NCBI GenBank assembly: GCA_020633335.1
Contig: JACKDU010000001.1
Coordinates: forward strand, 1,137,582 to 1,201,581
DNA: 64,000 nt
Direction of reading: 5' to 3'
From: Myxococcales bacterium
GTDB taxonomy: Bacteria > Myxococcota_A > Polyangia > Nannocystales > Nannocystaceae
Under the pieces are notes generated by a model that saw only the letters and a list, made by a program, of their open reading frames with translations, had not been told where the DNA came from and did not search any database. The translations under genes were made by a program, and so were the position numbers. Shown piece by piece: positions 57,753 to 64,000 of the stretch; position 1 is the stretch's first letter; each line of letters starts with the position of its first letter.

Positions 57753-58363
57753 CTCCCCCCGCGGACGGAGCGGGCCCAGCGATCGAGGTTGTCGAGGGTG
57801 CTCCGCAGCAGCTCTGGCGAGCTCGAGATCGAGGCCATCGCCTCGGAGAGGAGCTCGCGCCCGCGGCGGAGGCGGCTCTTGACCGTGCCGCTGGGGAGGT
57901 CGAGCGCGTCGCCGATCTCGCTGGTCGTCATCTGCTCCCAGTAGTGGAGCTCGAGCGCCGCCTGATACTCGATCGGCAGGCGTCGGAGCGCGCGGAGGAG
58001 GAGGCGGAGCTCCTCTCGGCGGATCAGCTCGCGGCTCGGTGAGGTCAGGGACTTCGGCGGCGCCGGCTCGACATCGGCCCGCTCCCGGGCGATCCGCTGG
58101 ACCTCGTAGTGCCGGCAGAGGAGGCGGTAGGCGGCGCCGAAGAGGTAGGAGCGGGCCTTCGACGCGTCGTCGAGGTGGGGGAGGCCGTGGATGAACGCGA
58201 GGAAGGTCTGCTGGATCAGATCCTCTTGGTTCGCCTCGCTGGTCTTGTTGAAGAAGAAGCGCATGACCGCGTCGTGGTAGCGCTCGATGAAGGCCCGCGC
58301 CGCGGCGCGATCGCCCGACCTCCAGCGCCGCACGAGCTCGGCGTCACTCGGCTCCGGGTGCAT
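57740..58363 (-). CDS. ECF-type RNA polymerase sigma factor
   Basis: A 207-residue sigma-70 family protein. Region 2 is visible in DAELVRRWRSGDRAAARAFIERYHDAVMRFF and NQEDLIQQTFLAFIHGL; region 4 in LRRLPIEYQAALELHYWEQMTTSEIGDALDLPSGTVKSRLRRGREL. No anti-sigma gene is adjacent. The DNA-adjacent kinase-TPR gene may instead provide regulation, as some ECF factors are controlled by Ser/Thr kinases; this is inference. ATG 58363 is chosen; the open frame upstream (to 58621) is Arg/Pro-rich and noncoding in character. The C-terminal 40 residues form a short helical extension. Confidence 0.93.
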   Translation of the reverse strand: MHPEPSDAELVRRWRSGDRAAARAFIERYHDAVMRFFFNKTSEANQEDLIQQTFLAFIHGLPHLDDASKARSYLFGAAYRLLCRHYEVQRIARERADVEPAPPKSLTSPSRELIRREELRLLLRALRRLPIEYQAALELHYWEQMTTSEIGDALDLPSGTVKSRLRRGRELLSEAMASISSSPELLRSTLDNLDRWARSVRGGSSAA

Positions 58364-58619
58364 GGCGAGATGATAGCGGCGCGGCTCCGCGGCGCGCGGG
58401 CCTTCGCCGACGGCGGGCTCGGTGCCCGCTCGCGTCAGCGACCGCCGCGGCCGCGGTCGCGCGTGACGACGCGCAGGCGGGCGGCCTCGGTCCCAGAGCC
58501 GCGCTCGCGCCCGAGCGCGCGCTGTGGGCGGCGACGCGCCGACGCGCCGGGCTCGCTCCACCCGCGGCGACCGCTGAAGCCCTTCGAGGCGGGGCGGGTC
58601 GCCGGCTAGACTCTCCGCC

Positions 58620-59300
58620 ATGCACGACGCCGCCTCGATCCTCGAGCACCTCCGCAGCGGCGACGCCGACCGCGTCGAGGAGGCGCTCGCCTGCGCCCCC
58701 TCGCATGGCCTCGATCCCGAGCGGGGGATCGACCTCCTCCGTCGCCTCGTCCGTCGCCTCTCGGTCCCCTACGAGCTCGGCCTCGAGTGGCGGAGGCGGC
58801 TTCGGGCCGGCGAGCGGCTGACCACCCGACGCTGGGCCGCCGAGCTCTTCGCCGCGCTCCCGGGGCTGGCGGCGGCGATCGAGTGGCGCGCGGACGCGGC
58901 TGATACGCGCGCTTGCTGGCTCATCGAGTACCTCGTCGACGGCGTCGAGGAGGACCCGCGGGTCTCCGACCTCGAGGGCTGGCCCGCCCCCGCGGAGGAG
59001 ATGGAGGGGCTCGCCGCGGCCGTCGAGATCCTCGGCCGCGAGGGCCTCGACGAGGAGCTACCCCCGCTGCTCCCGGACCTCGACGGACTCGACGCCGAGG
59101 CGCAGCTCAGCCACCTCAACGGCCTCATCGGCGGCGTTAGCGAGCTCACCGGCGAGGCGGACGACGCCTACCTCGGGGCGATCCCCGAGATGTACGCGGA
59201 CTACGTCGACTTCAGCGATCTCGACTTCGTCGTCGGCTGGTCCGCCCGGGCGCCGCTCCACGACTGCGGCCAGGCGATCTTCATCCGTCGCGGCGGCTGA
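58620..59300 (+). CDS. Hypothetical protein (226 aa)
   Basis: A soluble, acidic, helical protein (SILEHLRSGDADRVEEALACAP, GIDLLRRLVRRL). Acidic clusters occur near DGVEEDPRVSDLEGW and LPDLDGLDAEAQ. The C-terminal part (YADYVDFSDLDFVVGWSARAPLHDCGQAIFIRR) is beta-like. I do not recognise a family. It is divergent from the ECF sigma gene with 256 bp of GC-rich DNA between the starts. It lies 41 nt before the methyltransferase gene. Confidence 0.8.
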   Translation: MHDAASILEHLRSGDADRVEEALACAPSHGLDPERGIDLLRRLVRRLSVPYELGLEWRRRLRAGERLTTRRWAAELFAALPGLAAAIEWRADAADTRACWLIEYLVDGVEEDPRVSDLEGWPAPAEEMEGLAAAVEILGREGLDEELPPLLPDLDGLDAEAQLSHLNGLIGGVSELTGEADDAYLGAIPEMYADYVDFSDLDFVVGWSARAPLHDCGQAIFIRRGG

Positions 59301-59341
59301 GCGCGCTCGCGCTGCGGGCGTTCGAGGCCTAGAATCGCCCC

Positions 59342-59995
59342 ATGGAGCAGGACCACCACGCGCGCTGGGAGCAGCACTACGCCGACGACAACCTGCCGTG
59401 GGACTCGAGCGAGCCGGCGCCGGCGCTGGTCGCCAGGCTCCCCGGCCTCGAGCTGCGAGCCGGCGCCCGCGTCGTCGAGGTGGGCGCCGGCACCGGCACC
59501 AACGCCCTCTACCTCGCGCGCCAGGGCCTCCAGGTGACCGCCCTCGACCTCTCGCCGACCGCGGTCGCGCGGGCGCGGGCGCGGGCGGAGGCCGAGGGGC
59601 TCGCCGTCGACGCGCGGGTCGCCGACTGGCTCGCCGAGCTCCCGGTCGCCGCCGGCAGCCAGGCCTTCCTCTTTGATCGCGGCTGCTTCCACGTCTGCGA
59701 CGCGGCCGGCCGGGCGCGCTTCGCCGAGCAGGCCGCGGCCGCCCTCGAGGCGCGGGGGTGGTGGCTCTCGCTCGTCGGCAACGCCGACGAGGAGAGCGTC
59801 GGCGGCGGGCCGCCGCGGGTGAGCCTCGCGGAGCTGGCGGCCGCCGTCGAGCCGTGGTTTGAGATCGAGTCGGTGATCGCGAGCCGCTTCCAGGGCGAGG
59901 CGGAGGCGCTCGCCTGGGCCGGGCTCTACCGCAAGCGCCGCCCGGTCCGGCCGACCTTCAGCCACGGACGCAGCGCGCGCTCGCCGGGGGCTTGA
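59342..59995 (+). CDS. SAM-dependent methyltransferase (TehB/TPMT-like)
   Basis: A 217-residue class I methyltransferase. Motif I VVEVGAGTGTNALYLA (about residues 43-58), acidic loop ALDLSPTAV, and motif near QAFLFDRGCFHVC. The N-terminal WEQHYADDNLPWD and the WLAELP segment resemble tellurite-resistance TehB and thiopurine methyltransferase-like proteins. Substrate unknown. Cytoplasmic. Possibly co-transcribed with the hypothetical protein upstream. Confidence 0.9.
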   Translation: MEQDHHARWEQHYADDNLPWDSSEPAPALVARLPGLELRAGARVVEVGAGTGTNALYLARQGLQVTALDLSPTAVARARARAEAEGLAVDARVADWLAELPVAAGSQAFLFDRGCFHVCDAAGRARFAEQAAAALEARGWWLSLVGNADEESVGGGPPRVSLAELAAAVEPWFEIESVIASRFQGEAEALAWAGLYRKRRPVRPTFSHGRSARSPGA

Positions 59996-60382
59996 TCGGT
60001 CGCGCGCTCACGGGAGCGGACGGACGATCACGGGAGCGGCCGCGACCTCCCCCGAGGTCGCGCGGCGTCGAGTGATCGACGTCGAAGGCTCCGCGAAGTG
60101 CCGCTCTGCGCGTGGAGCGCAGCGCCGCTGATGCCGCTCAGGCACCAGCCGTAGACACTCTGGCGACCTGCGGGCCGTCGCCGCGTCGAGCTCGACCGGG
60201 CGACGCCGCCCCGGGGTCGAGAAAAAAGACGACGCGCTCCTGAAACGCTCTCGGCGGGCCCGGCAACCCCCTCGATGTCGCCGCTGACCTCCGCACGGTC
60301 GAGGTCGGCGCGCCGCGGGAAGAGGCCTCGCGGCGGGGTGCATGCGCCCCGTCGCGGACGCCAGCAATCGGAGCTCGTCGAG
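59996..60382. other. 387-bp intergenic region before the Lnt-C39 operon
   Basis: This stretch holds a hairpin after the methyltransferase gene (60041-60062), a short direct repeat (acgggagcgg at 60010 and 60030), and an A-rich run (gagaaaaaagac near 60224-60235). It should hold the promoter of the operon starting at 60383. GGAG is located 8 nt before that ATG. I see no convincing coding frame or consensus promoter. Confidence 0.6.
60041..60062 (+). terminator. 9-bp hairpin after the methyltransferase gene
   Basis: Arms CGCGACCTC and GAGGTCGCG with a cccc loop lie 45 nt after the methyltransferase stop. No T-run. Confidence 0.55.
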
Positions 60383-60901
60383 ATGTTGAAGATCGTCGCA
60401 CACGTCCTGGTCCTGTCCTCTCTGATCGGCGCCGTCGGCTGCCAGGCCTCGAGCCTCGACCCGCAGGCGCGATCTTGTGATCGCCACGTCGGGGTCGTTC
60501 CCCTGCGTTACGTGGGCCAGGCCTTCGGTGACGGCTCGCTCTCGATCGAACGAGACCCGGCCCGGGGGGCCGTCGCGCGGATCGTGGTCGCGGGGGAGGG
60601 CGAGGGGGGGCCGGTGCTCGACTTCTCGGGTCCGGCCGCGTGCGACGACGGGGTGGTTCGGGTCTCCTTCGGCGCGGCGGACCACCCCGAGGCGGTGGTG
60701 AAGGTCGTCGGCGGCGGGCTGGTCGCGGTGCCGCCGAGGGACGCGGGCGATCGGTGGTTCGGCTCGTGGACGGCCAAGGTCATCCGCAAGAGTGACTCGG
60801 AGACGCGGGACATCGACGGCTTCTTCCGCGAGCCCCTGTCCGCCACGACGATCGCACCGGAAGCGCTGGCGAAGGCCCAGAGCCACGACCACGAGGACTG
60901 A
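60383..60901 (+). CDS. Small lipoprotein, first gene of Lnt-C39 operon
   Basis: A 172-residue predicted lipoprotein: MLKIVAHVLVLSSLIGAVGC gives a signal peptide with a slightly relaxed lipobox (AVGC, Cys20). The mature part is beta-rich (GDGSLSIERD, VARIVVAGEGEGGPVLDFSG, VVRVSFGAADHPEAVVKVVGG) with one Cys pair candidate (CDRH, CDDG) and a charged tail ending SHDHED. No family recognised. Its stop is 2 nt before the GTG of the Lnt-C39 gene, whose Shine-Dalgarno (GAGGA) lies inside this gene, so translation is coupled. It may be an accessory or substrate of the acyltransferase. Confidence 0.85.
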   Translation: MLKIVAHVLVLSSLIGAVGCQASSLDPQARSCDRHVGVVPLRYVGQAFGDGSLSIERDPARGAVARIVVAGEGEGGPVLDFSGPAACDDGVVRVSFGAADHPEAVVKVVGGGLVAVPPRDAGDRWFGSWTAKVIRKSDSETRDIDGFFREPLSATTIAPEALAKAQSHDHED

Positions 60902-60903
60902 AC

Positions 60904-62952
60904 GTGGGCGAGAAGCGCAACAAAGGGGCGCGAGCTTCGTCGACCCCTCTCCACGTGGTCGTGTTCGCCGGGGCGCTCTCGGGCGTCGCGCTCCGCCTGG
61001 GTTGGGAGCCCTTCGGCTTCTGGCCCGGGATCTGGCTCGGGGCTCTGCCCCTCTGCCTGGCGCTGCGACGCTCCGGCGCCTGGAAGGGCGCGGCGGCGGG
61101 CTTGGCCTTCGGACTGGTCTACTCCGTGGCGGTGCCCCTCGCGGTCGTGAAGTGGGGCGCGGCGACCACGGCGCTCCTCTGGATCTTGCCGAGCCTCCTC
61201 TTCGCCGCGGTCTTCGGCGTCGCCGGAGGGGTCGCGGCGGCGGTCGATCCGCGAGCGCGCTTCGTCGTCCCCGTGCTGGTTTGGTCGGTGAGCGCGTACC
61301 TCCTCGACCACTTCCTCTACGGCTCGGTGCTCCTCGTGTCTCCGCTGCAGCTGCGCTCGCTGGGGATCGACCGGTGGCTGGGCGTGTTCGGGACCGCGGT
61401 CTTGGCGTGGGTGCCCTTCATCGTCCCGACCCTGGTGATGGCGACGCTCGAGCGACGGCCTCTCCTTCGATGGTTCGTGGGGGTGGCGGTCGCCGGGGGG
61501 GTCGTCGCCCTGGCCTCGCCTGCGGCGGGGTCTTCGTCGCCCACCGCCCACCTGCTGGCGCTTCAATCGTCGGTGCCGGCGGACAACTACGCGGCGGCGG
61601 GTTCGGAGCTCGCTACCCGCGTCGGGATCGAGTCTCATCTGGACCGCCTCGTCGAGCGGGCGACCGCGCGCGAGCCCGGCACGATCATCTGGCCCGAGAA
61701 CGGCAACGGCCTCCCCAACGCCCAGCTCGATCGTCGCGTCGAGGTGTTCAGGCGGCAGCTCTCGGGGGGGCGCCACGACCTCCTGGTCTCGGGGCCCGAG
61801 TACGCCGGCGAGAGCCAACGGCTGACGGTGACCCACGTCGACGAGGGAGGCGTCGTCGCCAGCGCGCGGAAGGCGACGACCGTCCCCTTGGCGGAGGCGG
61901 ATCTGGAGCCCGGGGCGCCCACGGTGCTCGAGACTCGAGAGGGCCCGCTCGGGATCGCGATCTGCTACGAGTCGATCTTCGGCCGCCACGTCCGCGCGCT
62001 CGCCCGGGCGGGCGCCGAGGTGCTGGTCGTGACCTCCGACGAGGCCTCCTTTGGCCTGTCGACGCTTCCCCTATTCCAGGTGGGGCACACCGTCGCGCGG
62101 GCGATGGAGGTCGGTCGCTCGGCGGTCTTCGTGATGAACGGCGGTCCGGCGCTCGCCTACGACGGGGCGTCCGGGACCTTCGAAGAGGGGTCGAACCCGG
62201 GGCAGCGAGGGGTCGTGTCGCTGCGGGTCACGCGACGTCATGACACCACGATCGCCATGCGAGGCGGCCGACACGTGCTCCCGGTCGCGGCCCTTGTGTG
62301 GCTGGTCTGGTTGCTGCGCGGATCGCCTCGGCACCGGACCCGCCCGGCGCCCACGAAGCGACGCGCGGCCCTGAGGGCGAGCCTCGCCGCCGTCGTCGTC
62401 GGCGCCCTGGCGTGCTTCGTGGCCGTGGCGGTCGAGCTCTGGGGAAGCGCCAAGATGCACGCGGTCGAGGTCGTCGATGTCACGGCCGACCTGGCGCGTC
62501 GACTCTCGCCCCCGCACGCCCGCGACGGCCTCGGACCGCTCTTCGTGCAGTCCAGGGACGGCCGCTGCGGTCAGGCGGCCCTGGCCTTCGGCTTGACGGT
62601 GCTGGGCGACCTCGTGTCGGAGCAGGAGCTCGCCGAAGAGCTGGGTGGCGACGGCGAGAGGACGTCACTCGCGGAGCTCGGCGGCCTCGCGCGGGCGCAC
62701 GGGTTCGTCGCCGACGCCTACCGGGCGACCGACCTCGAGGCCCTGGAGATCCCCCGCTACGCGGTGGCGATCGTGCACTTGAGCCACCAACACTTCGTCG
62801 TGCTGTGGCGGGGGCCCGAGGGCAGCCTGCAGATCTTCGACCCGTCGAAGGGCCGGGTGGGGAGCGTCTCGGTAGAGACCGTTGAACAACACTGGACGGG
62901 GCACGCCCTCGTCCTCCAACACCGCTCGATCGAATCGAGCGCAGATCGATAG
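60904..62952 (+). CDS. Apolipoprotein N-acyltransferase (Lnt) fused to C39 peptidase
   Basis: A 682-residue chimera. Residues 15 to about 205 hold several TM helices. About 210-450 is a nitrilase/Lnt domain with the full catalytic set: Glu265 in IIWPEN, Lys323 in ARKATTVPLAE (Glu331 as well), Cys354 and Glu356 in ICYES. A TM helix follows at about 458-472, then a basic loop (RHRTRPAPTKRRAALR), then another TM at 493-512. The positive-inside rule puts the C-terminus in the periplasm. Residues 545-672 form a C39-like peptidase: Gln549, Cys555 in RCGQAAL, His630 in SHQHFVVL, Asp646 in IFDPS. It probably N-acylates envelope proteins and cuts GG leaders; the coupling of the two is inferred. Confidence 0.9.
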   Translation: MGEKRNKGARASSTPLHVVVFAGALSGVALRLGWEPFGFWPGIWLGALPLCLALRRSGAWKGAAAGLAFGLVYSVAVPLAVVKWGAATTALLWILPSLLFAAVFGVAGGVAAAVDPRARFVVPVLVWSVSAYLLDHFLYGSVLLVSPLQLRSLGIDRWLGVFGTAVLAWVPFIVPTLVMATLERRPLLRWFVGVAVAGGVVALASPAAGSSSPTAHLLALQSSVPADNYAAAGSELATRVGIESHLDRLVERATAREPGTIIWPENGNGLPNAQLDRRVEVFRRQLSGGRHDLLVSGPEYAGESQRLTVTHVDEGGVVASARKATTVPLAEADLEPGAPTVLETREGPLGIAICYESIFGRHVRALARAGAEVLVVTSDEASFGLSTLPLFQVGHTVARAMEVGRSAVFVMNGGPALAYDGASGTFEEGSNPGQRGVVSLRVTRRHDTTIAMRGGRHVLPVAALVWLVWLLRGSPRHRTRPAPTKRRAALRASLAAVVVGALACFVAVAVELWGSAKMHAVEVVDVTADLARRLSPPHARDGLGPLFVQSRDGRCGQAALAFGLTVLGDLVSEQELAEELGGDGERTSLAELGGLARAHGFVADAYRATDLEALEIPRYAVAIVHLSHQHFVVLWRGPEGSLQIFDPSKGRVGSVSVETVEQHWTGHALVLQHRSIESSADR

Positions 62953-62960
62953 AGGACACC

Positions 62961-64000
62961 ATGAACAAGACCATCGCATCCGTGACCACGATCGGGGCCC
63001 TCGTCGCCTCGGTCGCCACCTACAGCTCCGCCGCGAGCGCGCCGACCGGGAGCCGGGCTCGGCTCTCGGAGGGCGAAGCGGGGCAGATCGCCGGGGGCGT
63101 GTTGGCCGACATCTCGCTGCCTCAGGAGAACGCGCAGTCGAAGGCGGACAACATCCAGTTCGACGTGACGCTCAATAGCTCCTACTCGAACACCGCGATC
63201 CAGCTCTACTCCGGGAGCACGAAGGTCGCGTTCAACGGGCTCGACGGCGGCGTGCAGCAGTGGAGCGAGCGCGTGCCGTGGCCGGCCCACGGACCGTCGT
63301 CGCTGAGCATGAAGTACGCCAAGGACGGGTCGTGGTACGACGTGGCCGGCGTCGACCCGACCCGGGCGGCCGTGCAGATCCACCCCGACGTCAAGGTGTA
63401 CGGGATCTACTTCCACAACCTCAAGCCCGGGCACATGACCGAGGCCGAGCTCGAGACCGTCGTCGACAACCGGGACTTCAACCGCGACTGGACGCAGACT
63501 CCCAGCGTCGACGCCACCTACGCCGACCAGTGCCCCGGCAACGAGGTGGTGCAGTTTCGCTTCATGGGCATGGACGAGCGGACGATCACCGTGCAGGACA
63601 GCGCTGGCCACCAGATCGACTGTTCGCAGCTGACCGACGCCTACAACAATCACAGGAGCGGCAACGACGACGGGTACGCGCAGTGCGAGCTCGAGATCGG
63701 GAAGATCGCGTTCGGCAACCTGCTCGACCCGATGCCGCCGGCCCCCACGGATCCCGACCACCCCAACCTCGAGCCTGAGCACCCGCGCCTCTTCCTGCAC
63801 GTCTTCAACGTGCACTCCATCCCCAACGCCCAGTCGCAGCTCGGCCTCTTCGTGCCGACCACCTTCACCGACCCGGGCGGCAACCTGGCGGCAGGCATGA
63901 TCTTCATGACGAAGTCAGCGGTCCAGGACTACGTCGGCAAGTACGCCACGGTGCTGGGGCACGAGATCATGCACCACTTCGGCGGCCACTGCGGGCCGAA
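62961..64000 (+). CDS. Secreted HExxH metalloprotease with double-glycine leader (partial)
   Basis: The gene starts at ATG 62961 (AGAGGA upstream) and is cut by the window end after 346 codons. Residues 1-27 are a Sec signal peptide ending SSAASA. Residues 35-46 read LSEGEAGQIAGG: with Gly46 as -1, Leu is at -12, Glu at -8, Ile at -4 and Gly-Gly at -2/-1, the double-glycine leader consensus recognised by C39 peptidases. The body is beta-rich and contains four cysteines. It ends in the visible zinc site LGHEIMHHFGGHCG (His334, Glu335, His338). The spacing is not a classical metzincin HExxHxxGxxH, and the third ligand cannot be fixed. It follows the Lnt-C39 gene after 8 nt. Confidence 0.88.
   Translation, partial: MNKTIASVTTIGALVASVATYSSAASAPTGSRARLSEGEAGQIAGGVLADISLPQENAQSKADNIQFDVTLNSSYSNTAIQLYSGSTKVAFNGLDGGVQQWSERVPWPAHGPSSLSMKYAKDGSWYDVAGVDPTRAAVQIHPDVKVYGIYFHNLKPGHMTEAELETVVDNRDFNRDWTQTPSVDATYADQCPGNEVVQFRFMGMDERTITVQDSAGHQIDCSQLTDAYNNHRSGNDDGYAQCELEIGKIAFGNLLDPMPPAPTDPDHPNLEPEHPRLFLHVFNVHSIPNAQSQLGLFVPTTFTDPGGNLAAGMIFMTKSAVQDYVGKYATVLGHEIMHHFGGHCGP

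Noticed and set aside
58364..58619. tRNA or small RNA gene in GC-rich divergent regions
   Set aside because: I looked for TTCRA-type T loops and acceptor/anticodon stems in this and the other long gaps and found none.
60904..62952. C39 domain as part of a bacteriocin ABC exporter
   Set aside because: There is no ABC ATPase or exporter TM domain in the protein or beside it; the peptidase is fused to an acyltransferase.

Overview
The window is very GC-rich chromosomal DNA with almost every codon ending in G or C. It looks like a myxobacterium (Myxococcota), most probably Nannocystaceae-like. The evidence is several lipoproteins with CGDG...GEECDDGN (DUF4215) cysteine repeats, a MYXO-CTERM-type C-terminus, two large Ser/Thr kinases with accessory domains, FHA proteins, NtrC-type regulators, hybrid histidine kinases and FG-GAP/VCBS surface proteins. 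I saw no rRNA, tRNA, CRISPR array, insertion sequence or phage gene. This assignment is inference from gene families, not from a database search.

Layout. 1-1.45 kb: an edge gene and a small cluster of decayed genes. 1.45-9.06 kb: an FG-GAP lipoprotein, a DUF6901-like protein, a Cys-repeat lipoprotein and a membrane-fused spermidine-synthase-like protein. 9.2-20.0 kb: a signalling block with a hybrid kinase, a four-gene H-NOX operon (H-NOX, hybrid kinase, class III cyclase, response regulator; minus strand), an SPFH/band-7 protein and a GAF-sigma54 activator. 20.1-30.1 kb: housekeeping and miscellaneous genes (DDAH, FHA, alpha/beta hydrolase, e(P4)-type phosphatase, M50 protease, ankyrin protein, MATE pump, RecN, monooxygenase, DUF4241). 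30.2-44.2 kb: a degenerate XylR-like regulator, a kinase fused to an FGE-fold domain, DUF2200, FHA, two Cys-rich or FGE-fold lipoproteins, a predicted secreted gluzincin and a MYXO-CTERM protein. 44.4-47.5 kb: a SauUSI-like type IV restriction enzyme. 47.6-58.4 kb: a DUF4215-lectin lipoprotein, an unexplained three-gene minus-strand cluster with strong hairpins between the genes, a kinase-TPR gene, a small protein and an ECF sigma factor. 58.6-60.0 kb: a hypothetical protein and a methyltransferase. 60.4-64.0 kb: a tight operon cut by the window edge.

The most striking locus is the last one. It encodes a small lipoprotein, a chimera of an apolipoprotein N-acyltransferase (Lnt) with a C-terminal C39 cysteine peptidase predicted to lie in the periplasm, and a secreted HExxH metalloprotease. 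Directly after its Sec signal peptide the metalloprotease carries a near-consensus double-glycine leader (L-12, E-8, I-4, GG) of the kind C39 peptidases cut. A periplasmic GG-processing system, possibly coupled to N-terminal acylation of the product, is the best candidate here for an undescribed system.

The H-NOX operon and its neighbours form a second coherent story: a predicted NO-selective haem sensor feeding a kinase, a cyclase and a response regulator, with a GAF-domain sigma54 activator and a dimethylarginine hydrolase (a modulator of NO synthesis in other organisms) close by.
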